The notes under the pieces are model-generated. The model had not been told where the DNA came from. It saw nothing but the letters and a program-made list of their open reading frames with translations, and made no database searches. DNA of 64,000 nt from Limnoperna fortunei (taxonomy: Eukaryota; Mollusca; Bivalvia; Mytilida; Modiolidae): positions 59,799,640 to 59,863,639 of the forward strand of contig OX104112.1 in NCBI GenBank assembly GCA_944474755.1. Direction: 5' to 3'. This document shows, one piece after another, positions 34,679-48,100 of the stretch. A program made the position numbers and the translations under genes. Within the stretch, counting starts at the first letter, position 1. Each line of letters starts with the position of its first letter.

Positions 34679-37600
34679 AGCAAAAATGTTTTGTAAAAAT
34701 CTGTATATTTTAATGTTCAAGTTTTATAAAATGGCAGAAGGTAAGTTTATTCCAGACATACCTGGGTATTTGGAAATCTCACAAAGCTCGGTCTACATAG
34801 CTGGCTTATGCGTCCGAACTTGACCTTATTTGGTGGGTGGGGGATACAGGTTATAATACTGGCTGCCAAGCATAGTCGATGAGGTATAGATTTTCGAGAT
34901 CCTTACAGGCTAAAGCACCCTTTGTAGCTGTTTCGAGAAACTTAGCACATAGCAACAGTTACGAATGAAAACATGGCTGTACTACATAACTTGCCATGTA
35001 TTTCCAATGGCCGTCAAAAAATCTTCCCATTGGTCCGTTGCATTTAGTCTAATTGTCCCGAGATTTATGTTATTTAATAGTAGCGCTAGCGTGCATTCGG
35101 CGTTGTCTGTATATTGTTACTCGTGGTCTCACAAACAATGAATTACAGAAATTTACATGTATATTATATTTCTTTTTTTTTGGATTGGTCGTATGTTGCC
35201 TTTTGTGCTGGGTATTGTTTTGTTTATTTGGTGTTTAGTATTTTTAGTAAACAATTGCAAAAACTTTACGCAGGCTCATTTAGTCTTATTGATTTTGATC
35301 GTATAAAGTTGTATGCTTTGTCCGAAAGCCAATCTTGAAGCCAAAGATTAAGGTTTCGTAAGCGAGCCTAATCTGTACATGTTAAGTAAGTTTCTTAAAC
35401 TATTTAAAATAAGGTACCACAACACTATCAGTAACTTCCCTTTGATCATAAATTTATAAATAAATATTTACTATGAACGCATGTGTTTTGTACGTCTCAA
35501 ATACCTTGTTTGTTGTTCAGTAAGTTTCTACAGAATTCAATGCGTAACTGGTTCACTCCAAATATTTTAATTCTGGATACCAGTGAAACATTCACCAAAC
35601 CAATGTCACCCAGCTTTACTAATATTGCTTTATTGTAGTACTATTCAATAAAATTTATGAGATATTTATAGGTCAATATATTTCGTTCAATGGCTACTTG
35701 TATGGATAAGAATGTTGATATACCGAGTTCGTCTTTGCGATAAAACATTGCGTTTTGAATGAAATCCAATAGTTGGTCACTCGCAGCCCATGTATACAAT
35801 ATAAATGATTGCCATCTATACTACAAGTCAAAGTGTCTTGTTCACGGTTTTTTGCATAAGAAACGAAAATTTCTTAACTCATTTAGTCGCGCTTATGCTC
35901 CTTTGATAGATCCAAAATGGTGAAAGGTAAAAACAACAATTATTTTTTACACTAAATCAAACTTTGACCTAAATTAGAACGGAAATATATATTATGATTA
36001 GGCGATTGTCGTCTGTTCGAAATCCTGCGGGCAATGTCATTTGCGCTTTGCACGGGAAAAGCTAGCGGTTTGCCCGAATAAGAAAAAGCGTTACGAAAGC
36101 AGAACGGAAGATTCTTTGTAAATAACTTCGATCCCCATAGAAACAAAAATGGCTGGCTAACCATGTAAAATTCCCGTAGCAAAGGTCAAGGAAGATTTAT
36201 GACATGTAAACAACAGAGGAATTATATAAAATATGGAATGTTATCCTGGAATATTATTTTCTAATAGAGTTACGTAAATGAAATGTACAATGAGGAATAA
36301 TAAAAAATAATGCAGTCAAAACACTGCATAACACGGGTTGTGACTTTTAGTATAGGTTTGCCTGATCACCGTGCACCTCTGTCACTATGGTAGTTTTATT
36401 TGTTTAATCTTGACATAATGCCGCCATAAAGCAGACGATTCCTTACAACCGTTTATATATAGCAAAGCTTATAAAATAATATTTCATTAACAGACCTGAG
36501 TTTGACTGAGAAACGTGTCATTTACATTTAGAACCTAATTAAGTGATTTCATTCAATTCAACCAATCGGACAGCTTGATTTTTTGGTTCCTATTTCTGAA
36601 AAGAGTCACAAACTATGTTCTAAGTAAGGATAATTTAAAACTATAGAAAATATACTATCCATATACCTATTGAACAAAGAGTTCCAGTTATGTAAAAAAG
36701 ATCGATCGATCGATTTATTGATTTATTGATTAATTAATTTATTAATTGAGTGACTGATTGATTGAATGTTTGCGTAACGTCCGGCGAGTAATATTTTAGC
36801 TATATTCAGGACGAGAACAAGTATACAAACAATACATGAACGTAATAGGAACAGACATACAGAGAACTTTCAAACAAAGAATGATATCTCTAATTTACAA
36901 TTTGATTCAATTCATTAGGAATAGGCATTGTAAGTATATTGTCAGCATTTCAATAAATCGGATCATTCAGTCCTCTTTAAGGGAGTTCGCTTCATCGAGA
37001 AAACATACCAACAATTCTAGCCTATCAACCCGTTACCGTAGACCAAAAGAAGACTCTTGGATACCAGAACTAAAACAGCAATATCGTTTGGTTGCTGTGA
37101 TCAAATGGATGGTGTAAGTATTATCTCTAGTCCCTTATGTAGCTCAGTGAATGTAATGAATTGTTATTTAATCAGTTCTCCACGACGTACACGTAACCAC
37201 GTTCATTGACACTTTACATCCCCTACATGTAATGATGCAAGGTTTGATGACCTGGTACCCATTGTTATGCATCAAACTAAGTTCTATTAATTACATCTTA
37301 CCACACCGCATTCATTATACAATTTTTGTTTAAGCAACACATTTACAAACGCTTATTCTAATCAATATAAAGTTTCAGAAATTATCATAGGTATTGCTTA
37401 TCACAGGCTTTAAGAAAAACCCTTCCAGTTTAAAGAAAGATGACATATAAAAACGGGTTTTTTTCATAAACTATCGTTTTTATAACAAGTCATGATTCAG
37501 CTTAGCAATATCTTACAAATCTAAAATTCCTCCATATTTTTAAGAACACATAGTTCAAGTTATTTCTTATGCCTACACATACATTGCAACAAAAATTTTC

Positions 37601-38269
37601 AACTACAGAATTGCGAATTGCAGAATCTCAATATTGACGACTTCGAGTCTAAACAGTGTAAATTCCTATAATATAAATATAATGCTACTGGGAATGTTAT
37701 CACTTGTGACCTGAGCAATATTGATAACACTACTCTAAAACTTTGTCAGCTAAAGAACCACAAAAATGCCGTGTGCCCAGATTCATAAAAATTGCAGTTT
37801 AAAATCCTTTTGGATTCAGTCTAGGATTATGCCAGACAATTTACAGAACATGGAAGCGATGACGTAGACATCTTTCCATATTTTTGAAGGAGGTGTGTTT
37901 GTCAATATAAAAGAAACTTCAACGAGTATATGAGCACTCGTGCTAAATCTGTCATCGAAGACCCTCATGTCGTAGAACACTTGGCGCAACTTCTGGACAA
38001 AAACGTTATCATACAGGATGGCATGACATTGAAAATATTGTGCACGTATTTGTATGTAAAACACATTATATAACTCCTTGATAAAGAAATTATGTATTGA
38101 CAATTCCACTCATTACATACCACGACAGAACTTTCTAAACAGGATATCCTGTAAGATAATAGATCAGTTTTGAATTCCTATGGCATTTCGACCTAAGATG
38201 AGGAGCTGGAACTGAATTTCTAAGTCACACATGTGTTCTTTTAAACCTCTTTCCAAACTTTTAGCATCT
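34679..38269. other. No intact gene recognised
   Basis: Short frames only, including an open frame at 35952-36182 (-) without family resemblance. A SINE-tail fragment with (gatc/gatt)n is at 36703-36830. Confidence 0.5.
36703..36830 (-). repeat. SINE-like tail with tetranucleotide run
   Basis: (gatc)n and (gatt)n, then gcgtaacgtccggcgagtaa and ttttagctatattcaggacg: the reverse complement of the tail seen at 25.2 kb. Confidence 0.65.
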
Positions 38270-38830
38270 GCTTTGTGAGCAGTTTACATCTGGCTTTAGA
38301 GGTGGAGAGAATCTGATATAGGTTTTTGAAAAATTCTAAAAATTTGTTACAGAACTGCAATATAGGTCACTCTCTTCTTGCAATAGCGTTATATCCGTGC
38401 AATAGAGTTAGAACATCTGTATACTACTACTACCTATAAGCTAAACGACATAAAAAGAATTCATTCGACTAAAAAGAATCGCAACCTTAGATACAAATAT
38501 CTGGTATTAGGTCGTGAAAAATTATATTTTGAAATGACCTCTCTGATTCTAACAAAAACAATTTCTGTTATAGAAATCAGCAGAATGCTTGACTTTTTAA
38601 TTGATAACATATTTGTCGTTTTTTTCAAAAGACCATAGGAATTTCAATAGGTACTAGCTGTGCTCCCCTTTCTGCTGACTTGTTTCTCAATACGTTCAGG
38701 TGGATTTTAAACAAGGGCTTCTTAAAAGCAAGGACATATAGCATGCAAATACAAAGTACAGACACCACATATGAAGTTTCTTTTTTGCCTAGTATAAAGT
38801 TAATTTCATTAAACAAACATCAAGCTAAAC
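38270..38830 (+). pseudogene. Decayed reverse transcriptase fragment
   Basis: One frame contains RYKYLVLGRE (about 38485), then LDFLIDNIFVVF (about 38590-38625). After a frame change comes IGISIGTSCAPLSADLFL (about 38635-38690). The GxxxGTxCAPLxADLFL block is a conserved segment of a reverse-transcriptase family common in mollusc genomes; I think it is Penelope-like but am not sure. Stops and frameshifts interrupt it, so it is a dead copy. Related downstream segments occur at 43.2 kb and 55.3 kb on the other strand. Confidence 0.6.
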
Positions 38831-39143
38831 AATTCAAATTTAAGTTGTAGTAAACGACCCATACCTTCCAATATTTAACTCAAAATATTTAAAGAGATTG
38901 AAAATAGTTTTGATATAATCGGAGAAAATTCAACGAAGATAATTTGTATACAGAGTAATGAATATCTTGTTAAAACTGTTTTAATAAATTGTTCGTACTA
39001 AATTTCATTCCAATATCAATATTCTAATCAATTACTGATACATGTTTCAATAATATTTAGTTGTTAGAACTGTTCAGAATAATTATAATTTTGAGCTGCT
39101 GTAATAACAGCTCAGCGGTACTAGGCCATATAAAGTTGCCAAT

Positions 39144-39168
39144 AATATATATATATATATATATATAA
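39144..39168. repeat. (AT)n microsatellite
   Basis: Uninterrupted alternating at run of about 24 bp. Confidence 0.9.
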
Positions 39169-40218
39169 TTTTCTTCATGAGTATTGTTATTTCAAACAAA
39201 CAGACTTGGTTAGATCTCTAGATGAACTACATACGCACATATTTTACAACCGAAGAATTTGGATCTTCGACCCATTGTTCTGAAAAAGACAGATGTACTT
39301 AATAAGTAAACTGAAAATCAATATCCAGCTGACATTTATGACTTTGGCAGCAAATGTTTATGCCAATTAGATTTCTAATGACAACCATGCGATTTTTTGT
39401 AAGCTTGGGGTGATTTTAGAATTTTACAGTCAACAACAACACAGGAAGAAAATTCGCCAAAATGAGTCTTAAACACTAGCTGTTAAAGTAACTTTCCCGC
39501 ACTAACTAAATTAACCATATGACATAATATGGCATTTTCAAATACAAACAGTATTTGCATGACTACAAGGGCCGCAGGGAAACAACATTTCCGTTTTTTT
39601 CTTTATCACATACACCATAAAAACTTCGATGACTGCTGTGCAAAACTCGCCAATTTGTTTTCTAAACAAGTTTTCCTTCAGCTAGATTTGAAAATGTTGC
39701 CTTAAATATTAATCTTTGTGTTTAATGACATTGTAAACAGCCATAATTATAATCTCACGGACTAACTACACATGTACCACGTAAAATATCCGAGTTTAGG
39801 CTCGTAGACTTGTATAACTACTTGACTTCGACATTCTATTGAAACCATAAAAAATATATACAAAATAGGTACTCCACCTTTTGTAGTTATAAAAATGTTT
39901 AATAACCATTTTTCAAACATAAACATGTTAATTTTCATTATGCCAAGGCAATATCTTTACTCTTTTGCCTGTGAAAAACTCCTAATAGGTATTGTCTGCT
40001 GATAAAAAATTATTATCTCATTTCCTTTTAAAGCAACTACATCGTAAAAATTGTAAACTGTTGGAATCATCAAATTTTGAAACAATTCTTTCGACTATCG
40101 TTTGTCATTCGCATAAATTTTATTCAGTCCATTGAGTTCATAATTTGTCAACATGGGAATGACTCCTGAAATGAAGACCGAAACAATTAAAAAGTAAAGA
40201 GTGCGATATCATTAACAA

Positions 40219-40312
40219 AATGATTGATTGATTGATTGATTGACTGGATGTCTGCTTTACGTCCTGCGAGCAGTATTTTAGCTATATTCAGGACGGGAAC
40301 AAGTGAGGACAA
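40219..40312 (-). repeat. SINE-like tail fragment
   Basis: (gatt)n, then gtctgctttacgtcctgcga and ttttagctatattcaggacg: inverse orientation of the 25.2-kb tail. Confidence 0.65.
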
Positions 40313-43221
40313 ACAATTGTTAATCAACCTCATTTTAAACAAAAAGTCCATACAAGTGAGGGAGGGGTACGAAATTAAGAGAAATAGAAAATAGTAATAT
40401 GTTAGCAGAAAATATGAAGCAATATTTTATTCATACTGGATTTTTATAGCTTTCTTCAAGACAACAATAACTAGTAAAAGTTGATCGAGAGATCACTGAC
40501 ACTACACTGTAATATTTTTTTAAACTTTAAAAAAAAATCAAACGTTTTTGTCGACTGTCACCTTAATCTTTGACTAAAGTCCTTCAGCAATAGTTTTCTT
40601 ACCCACCTGATATGCAACAATATGCCATAGTTTCATTAAAATTTGATTCAATCTCTTTGATTTTTTATCATGAAACCTTTGGACGGACGGACATAAGGAT
40701 CGCCATATACAACCTAATCTCGTCAAGCGATAAATCCACCCAATCGGTCACGGCACACACTATTTCTGTAGACTATGTGGGGCAAACTGTTGCGGCAAAT
40801 AGTTCTCCATGTGCAAAACTATACGAAAAATTTTTTCGTAAACTTCATTCATTTTGTACATACTGTATAACAAATCACATGGAATATGATTTAATTAGTT
40901 AATAAAATATCCCCAGTTGTAGGCCGTAAGAGTAACATAATACATAACACTGACACCAAAAAACCTTGTCATCCTCACATAGCACATCTTCATAACAAGG
41001 ATCGTGATATTTACAGTGTAATACAAGAAATAATTGAACCAGAGCTATAATACGTCCTAATGACATGTTCCCAAATGTTACTTATTAATAAAAATGGAGC
41101 GTGTTGTATGTTTAAACCAAAATGTCAAAATATCGGTGATTATATGTATTTATTTTTCCTTAATTAAAAGTGTTGTAAATTGAACCAAGATTTGACTGCA
41201 CGAAACATCTAAAGGTTTTATTCTTTACCCCTGGCTACTACTTAATGAGTTCACAATTTATGTAACTTTAATCTGAACAGTGCGTTTCCTAGTCAACATA
41301 GAGCCCATCTGTTAATAGTAATCACCATTATGTTCAAATTTCATTTGGAACCTCTAATGAATTCAATATAACGACAACAAATATCGTAGAAGGAAATTTC
41401 ATAATGTATCAAGTCACCTTAAAAATTGGTGTACAATTCCTGTTTGCATTTGAATCCCACATATTTACTATGACGTTTTGCTACGAGTTAGGTTTTCTAT
41501 AGTTTAAGACGAAGTACCATTTTCCAATAATACATTTCTACGGAATTAATAAGAATACTTTTTAATGAAGGAACTCTACAAGTGAATAAAATATGAAAAA
41601 GAAAATAAATTACAGCATTTCCGTAAGGTACATCATTGTTGAATCAAATAAATAATGAAATATTAAGGAACTATTCCATAGGTTCAATGTCGCTTACAGA
41701 TTGCCATTATGTCCTGATTAAAGTATGCGCTGACGAACGTGCCATAATAATGAATATATCTGCATGAAATCACGAACTAGGCACAAAATAAAATTGGTAT
41801 TCGTGAAACGCAAATCATAAATAATAGTCTATTGCTTGCAACACGGAAATGGTTGTACTTTACAGAATTGTATTAGTGCATTCCTATTTACAACAAGTGC
41901 AGGAATGCAAACTCAATATAAAAACTGATTGAAACTTTAATAAAGAAAAGCATCGGATCATATTTGTCTTTTTTGTTTTAGGCTAAACCTATTTAGTTTA
42001 AGCTTAACAAGTATAAACATTAAATCTTTATAAATCTGAATCGTGACAAATTATGAACAATCCTTACAAAACATTTTCGAATTAAATACCAATTTTACAC
42101 TTGCAAATCTGCTTTCTAGTACGTATGGGTAAAGATATTTTTGCAAAAGCGATCGAAATACATTTAAAAAATCTTCAATGCTGTGTTACCAAATGATGCA
42201 GATTAGTTGCAATTAATTTACTACATTAATTGTATGTACTTCTTTTGTGATGAATGCCATAATAGCATTTGCTTCTTTTGGTGTCGGTATTTTTATTATC
42301 ATAACATAAATCCATGGAATATTTGTCCTATCCATTTCTGAAAGCATTTCAACTCGAAAGTTCTATTTTCTGATAAGTCAACCGAAATATGCGACATGCA
42401 AGCAATCAGTTGTAACATTAACATAATCTTCTTTTTTCCAATCAACCGTTTGACGGTGAACATATATAAATTGAAAAAATTACATTTTAATATGGTGAAA
42501 TAAAGCAGTGCAACCAAAATTAGTCTAGGATAACCTTAATCGTTCGTTTTTTGCTGTTTTTTTTAAACCAATCGGACCCTCCGATTGCAAATAATCTTCT
42601 TATTTTACCTATCGGTGACCTCAACTTAACTTCACTAAATAGTAGAACTGCTAATTATATCAACATAATGTAAAAGACACTATAATTCAATTTACGTAAA
42701 GTAGAAATCAGCAACTCCAAATAGTTATATGAGTTCTGCTTTACTTAATTTTTAATATAGAGAAATATCCGTAAACGATCTAATATATATGTTCACGACG
42801 TAACGAGTAACAAAGAAAGAATAAGATAACGTTAAATGTCAAACTTGACACAGGAAAATCAATGCGGAAAAAAACCAATTTGGATAAACATTAAACCAAC
42901 AGTTATCAAGAATTAACACAGAGAATTAAAGACTGGCAACCCCTCTAAAATGTAGACATAGCAGTTGCCGCTACACATGTGCTACACGTGTGATACAAAA
43001 AAGTTATTTATACAAATCGAGTAAAACAAGTAAATCTGAAAGTACTTAGTCACTAGTAACGAGTTTACCAGTTAATTAAATGTGTGAAGTTAAAAAGTTG
43101 GAGAAGTTGTATAACAGGTGTTGTATGTCGGGCAATCAACACATCTATAATAAACTAGAAAGAACTTCCGAAGTAAAGACATTAATTTATAACTGGTATG
43201 AACCTCTTTGACATTGTTTCT

Positions 43222-43365
43222 TTATGGACAGCAAATCGAGATGCACAGCTCTTGTAATATCATATATAATTCCGTTTGCATGTGCTGATGGTATATTGCT
43301 ACAATAAAATGGGAAGTTTACTCTTGGAAAGTTGACGTCATCACGTTTGTCGTAGAATATTATTC
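43222..43365 (-). pseudogene. Reverse transcriptase C-terminal fragment
   Basis: On the - strand about 48 codons stay open and read FYDKRDDVNFPRVNFPFYCS and then NIPSAHANG. A similar block occurs at 55.3 kb, and I recall it following the RT core of the family seen at 38.3 kb. It is bounded by stops and has no RT core, so it is a remnant. Confidence 0.5.
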
Positions 43366-43729
43366 AAAATAGTGTATTTTGTATTTTTTATTTCTCGCAC
43401 GGCATGATTTAAAAAGATCACAAACCGTGAATTATTTAACGATACGACGTCATCTTTATAGTGCAAGCTAAAATAAAGCCAACTCATTTTGTCAGAATTA
43501 CAGAGGTGTACAAGTAATACTTTTTTCCAAACACGATACTACTTTTGCCCATTTTTATATTAAGAAGCAAAAATTCATTTATCGGAGTTTTAAGTGAAGT
43601 GTGAAAGTCTGAAGTATGAACGGTAAAGAATTAAAAGTTGTAATACTGCTGCAAAAGAGAAGAAACCTAAATTTAATGCATTTTACGAGTTCTATTAGAG
43701 TTGTTTATTGTTCAGATCTGATCCACGCT

Positions 43730-45190
43730 ACTTCAAAATAAGTAATTTTCATAATATGTCTGCGGTTGATAACATGTTAGCATTTTGATTGTTAAGAAAT
43801 TGCCTGAATCATTTGGCTGAATGTGAAGTAGCACAGCTGTAGACAGGTGGTGTCCAATTAAAGTCAAGTCGTCAATACTGAAACTCTACCTGTTTGTATT
43901 GTAAAGGATGTTTAGTTTCTTACTTAATACCGATCATGGCGTAACGACTTTTACTGAAATCAAATAGAAAATATATTTATAAAAATATGTCACTCAAAGC
44001 ATGGCTGCAAAAAAGTCATTGTAAATTGATATACAACGGTTTTCTTTGCTCTCAGACATTTTACGATGTATGTGCATATTTGTATGTTTCTGCTTGTATA
44101 CTGTTCATTAAATCGGATAATATACCTAACAATAAAAGAAATACCAATGCATGTAATTAATGATTTTGCATCATTATTTTATCTTATTTGTCACAGTATT
44201 TCCGATGCTGATGGTTCAACTTCTGAATAAGTAATTGTCACAATATTTCTAAGGCTGATAACATGTTAACATTTTGTTTGAATTAATTGCCTGAATCATT
44301 TGGCTAACCCAACAATATATTGCTAACTGAATATGAAGTAGCATAGGTGCAAAGATGTGGTGTTGACTTAAAGTCATCAATTATGAAAACAGTACCTCTT
44401 TGTACTTGACTATTTTGCTTATATATGTATAAGTACTCATTTAATCAAACATTGTAATGTTTATATAATGTGCAATAACAAATCGATCATTTTTGATTTG
44501 TGCGAACCAATATCATTTACGATCTTTATAAACTCATGTTTACAAAAAGTCTGGAAGACCAGCTTTATACTTAGGTAATCTTTGTTTTGTCTAGTTATTT
44601 TAATTCATTAGTGTCGTTTGGTTCTATAAAGGTCAATATTCTGAAATTGACGAATGAAAAATAATGAAAAATATTTTGCTCTAGTTCCAGAAATGGACCG
44701 GCCTCAGTTATGCAAAATAATAAATTATAAAAACATCAATTTTTTACGAAAGGTAATTTGACTGTTAAACTAGACTGAATTTATAATGATTGTATAATGT
44801 ACGCTTACATTAAATACTTAAATTGTTGTTAAAAGAGTACATTTCTTTTGTAGCTCTTGTTTTACACAAATATTCAGTTTATTGTATTTAGCATGTTTAG
44901 CTAACAGAGCTATCAGGACGTTTAGTTTCTACTTATTACTGATCAAGTCTTAACGATTTTTACTGCATAGAAAATCTATTTATGAAAATATGTTATTTAA
45001 AGCATAGATGCGAAAAATTAAACTTACATCATAAATTTATATAAAACGATTTTTTTCCGCTGTCAGACATTTTTGTTACGATTTATGTTTATGCTTATAT
45101 ACCCTATCAGATAATATACTAACATATATAAGAAATACAAATATATTAGGTTAACTGATTCAACGTCGTTATTTATCTTATTTCTAAGTG
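43730..45190. repeat. Diverged tandem duplications of 0.5 and 1.0 kb offset
   Basis: The block around 43735-43900 (ctgataacatgtta…, gcctgaatcatttggct, gaagtagca) recurs at 44217-44410. The block at 43905-44210 (gtttagtttct, tgatca…taacga, tcagacattttacgat) recurs at 44915-45190. The copies share order but differ by many substitutions and indels, so the duplication is old. No coding content. Confidence 0.65.
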
Positions 45191-48100
45191 AACATGATAA
45201 TGATCCATTATAACAAAAATATATATTTCTGCAAATAAATTTAGATGCCAAAACTTATCAAGTTATATACATCGTCTGATTATCATTGCAGATTAAATAT
45301 TAATTAAAATTACTGTCGCTGATATTTGATGAATTTTCTTTTTATATTTTTTGCTGTATTTACAAGTCAGTTGACATCAATTACTTGATTATCAGTTATT
45401 TCACACTTGTCATAAAATGGAGAATGACGACATTATGATGTCTCGATGATGTCATTATGCATCATACATTTTTTCAATTAACTGCTAAATGACATAAAAA
45501 TGGCTTAAACACTTCATTTGCTTCAAGTAATGACCATTGTCAATGAACTGGTCAAATTAAAAGCCTTTTGGTGGCAGTAACAACATATCAACCTAAATCA
45601 ACAAAAAGGCTGTAGTAGTAATTAAGGTCTTGTTATAGTGTTGTCAAATAAATATTGTCTGAAGCGGAAGAAATTTAATAACACAGAATTATTACCGAAA
45701 CTATAAGATTTCTCTGGTATCTGTCGTATTTACTGCTAATTAAAGTTTTACACTGTGAAGGCCTTTCATAGATATGTTTGCAAAAAATATAAGTTTGAAG
45801 TAAATTAGACATTGTCAATGGTATAAAAACGTTTGCTCAATATGTAGCTAATAAAAAAATTAACAATAAAGAGCAATGATCTGGCAGCTTTTCCTCACCC
45901 GAAATTATTATAGAAACTAGTATTTTTGGCTTGTAAAATATACCAGTGGCAACAAACCCAGTTTTAAAGACAATTTAAATAACCATCCAATAGTGTTATC
46001 ATTAGGAAAGCATACAAATATTGTATAATGTGTCTTTATTTACTTTTGGACATATTTTGACAAGAATAATGGTGATTGAGTCTAACTCTGGCTGGCTTCT
46101 AAAGGATTCTATAACGTAATGATTGAAATTCACATTATCCTTAACATAAAATCGAATTTTGTTACAATACTGATTCCGGAGATGAAGTTATATAAATTTA
46201 TTAAAAGTACACACAAAGCAGCAATAAAATGGTCCTTTCAAAATGTAGCCGTACAATATGGTCACCTATATATTTGAACCTTAATTAATGAACCGATGGA
46301 GCAGCGCGATAAATAAAACAAAATAAAATGGCGAACAATTATTACTTTTTTTCCTAAATAATTATTGATGTCCATTTCAAACAATAAAGCTGTTAATGCC
46401 ATACAACTATGCTGCATTTTATTTATCATTCATACATTTTAAGTAACTTATTTGTTAGTAATTTATTTGTGATCGTTTTACCAAATATATTTCTAATAAC
46501 AGTAATTTAGGTTTGATATGCTTCAAACAGTATCCAAAAGAGAAGTATTAGAATTTCTGCTTATTTTAAGATGTTAAGTACCGAATTATGGTAAAGATCA
46601 TATTCACAGTTATAGAAAAGAATTCTTTTGGTTTGGTCATTCCAAGTCAAAGAAATCTAGTGTCGGATAAAGACATTAAATATCACTTTTTTTTCGTTGT
46701 TGCTTAGTATGATGTCATCTTTGTCCAATATTTAGAAGGTTTTAACAATGAAAAACAAGTTTTAAAAGGTAGAATACAGCCATTTAATCCTAGTTTCACC
46801 AGGATTATTTTATTCATATTTTGTACCATGTTCTGCATTTAGGTGTCTTATACTAGTTACACATTTCGTAGTTCATCATCGAGTCAAGAAACCTCACAGT
46901 TTTGTTTTATAATATGTACTTCTTAGGAAACATTGGTATTATTGCGAAAAGTATAAAAGTCTGGACATAGAGTGTTATAGTGTTTCTGCTTGAAAGCAGT
47001 TCAAAAATCAATTTCACATCTGAAGTCAACAAAACATAAAATAAAGTTGCTTGAAAAGATCCATAACAATGTTAAGCGCTTGAGCAAAGCAAAATTGACT
47101 AATATCAGCTAATATGACGTATTTTATTGCTAAACGAAAAAAAAAAACAACACAAAAATATTAAATGATGCATCTTTTTCCATTATCATGTTTGATAATC
47201 TGTATGGCATTTCAAGGCCATTATACCGTGTTATTGTTAATAAAGCAATACTCTCGGAGAAAAGTTATGGCATTAATTGGGACTATATTACTTAGTGCTT
47301 TTCACTTGAAGTATAATGAGGCGATCATATGCAAAATGCGTGAAATGTCATGCGAAAAATCCTTCAAAAGTAATTATACATTAACAGAATTAAGGGCGAA
47401 GAATTTTACAGCTTCATTTACGTTAAATACTAAAATTTTGCAATTGACTACGTTTGTGGCGCGTTTAGGTTGATGAAAACTCAGTCAATGATTCAGATAT
47501 TTTAGAATCAAAAAGGTAAACCAAGGCCAATAATATCTAAATATACTTTAAAGCACTTAGAAATTTCAAAGCAATACATTAAGACAAATTTGAAATGATA
47601 ATGAAATATTCTGAACTGTAACTACCTGGCTGTTGATACCATCAGGGTCGTACATGTACACCATCTTAGGTTTTCAAATAAAATGTAACGAATAACATTG
47701 CTATCAAGTTTACTACGAAACTTATGAACTAATTCTAATATTTTTTTATGAAATCAAATGATTGTCAAGAAGCACCTTATTTGTTTTTAGTGCAACAACA
47801 CACGGCTTTTATTTCCCTCCTCGTTAATGAACTTAATAACAAAATAATAAACACCACATAACTGTAAAAAAGAAAACAATCAACAAGTTAGTTCCAAGAA
47901 ACCGGATACTTCGAAAACCAACAACCATAAATGTAGCAACTGCACTATAAGTCCTGACTAGATACTAGCATTTTAAAAGAAATGATGGATAAAACTAGGT
48001 CTCATAAAGTAAAATCAGATAACTGAAAAATATATACACATAAGCACCGTGTACCTTTTTACCGAATATACACAAATTAAAATCGCTCATTAGGATGCAA

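Larger units (their letters stand above)
38831..43221. other. No gene recognised
   Basis: AT-rich sequence with short frames, an (AT)n microsatellite and one SINE tail. Confidence 0.5.

Noticed and set aside
34032..34683. Cysteine-rich frames on both strands around 34 kb
   Set aside because: They are translations of the 43-45-bp minisatellite and the adjoining SINE.
37816..38109. 97-codon frame on the - strand
   Set aside because: It lies antisense just upstream of a + strand reverse-transcriptase relic and matches nothing I recognise.
47165..47473. 102-codon frame with a signal-peptide-like start
   Set aside because: No domain, no neighbours, AT-rich codon use like the surrounding non-coding DNA.
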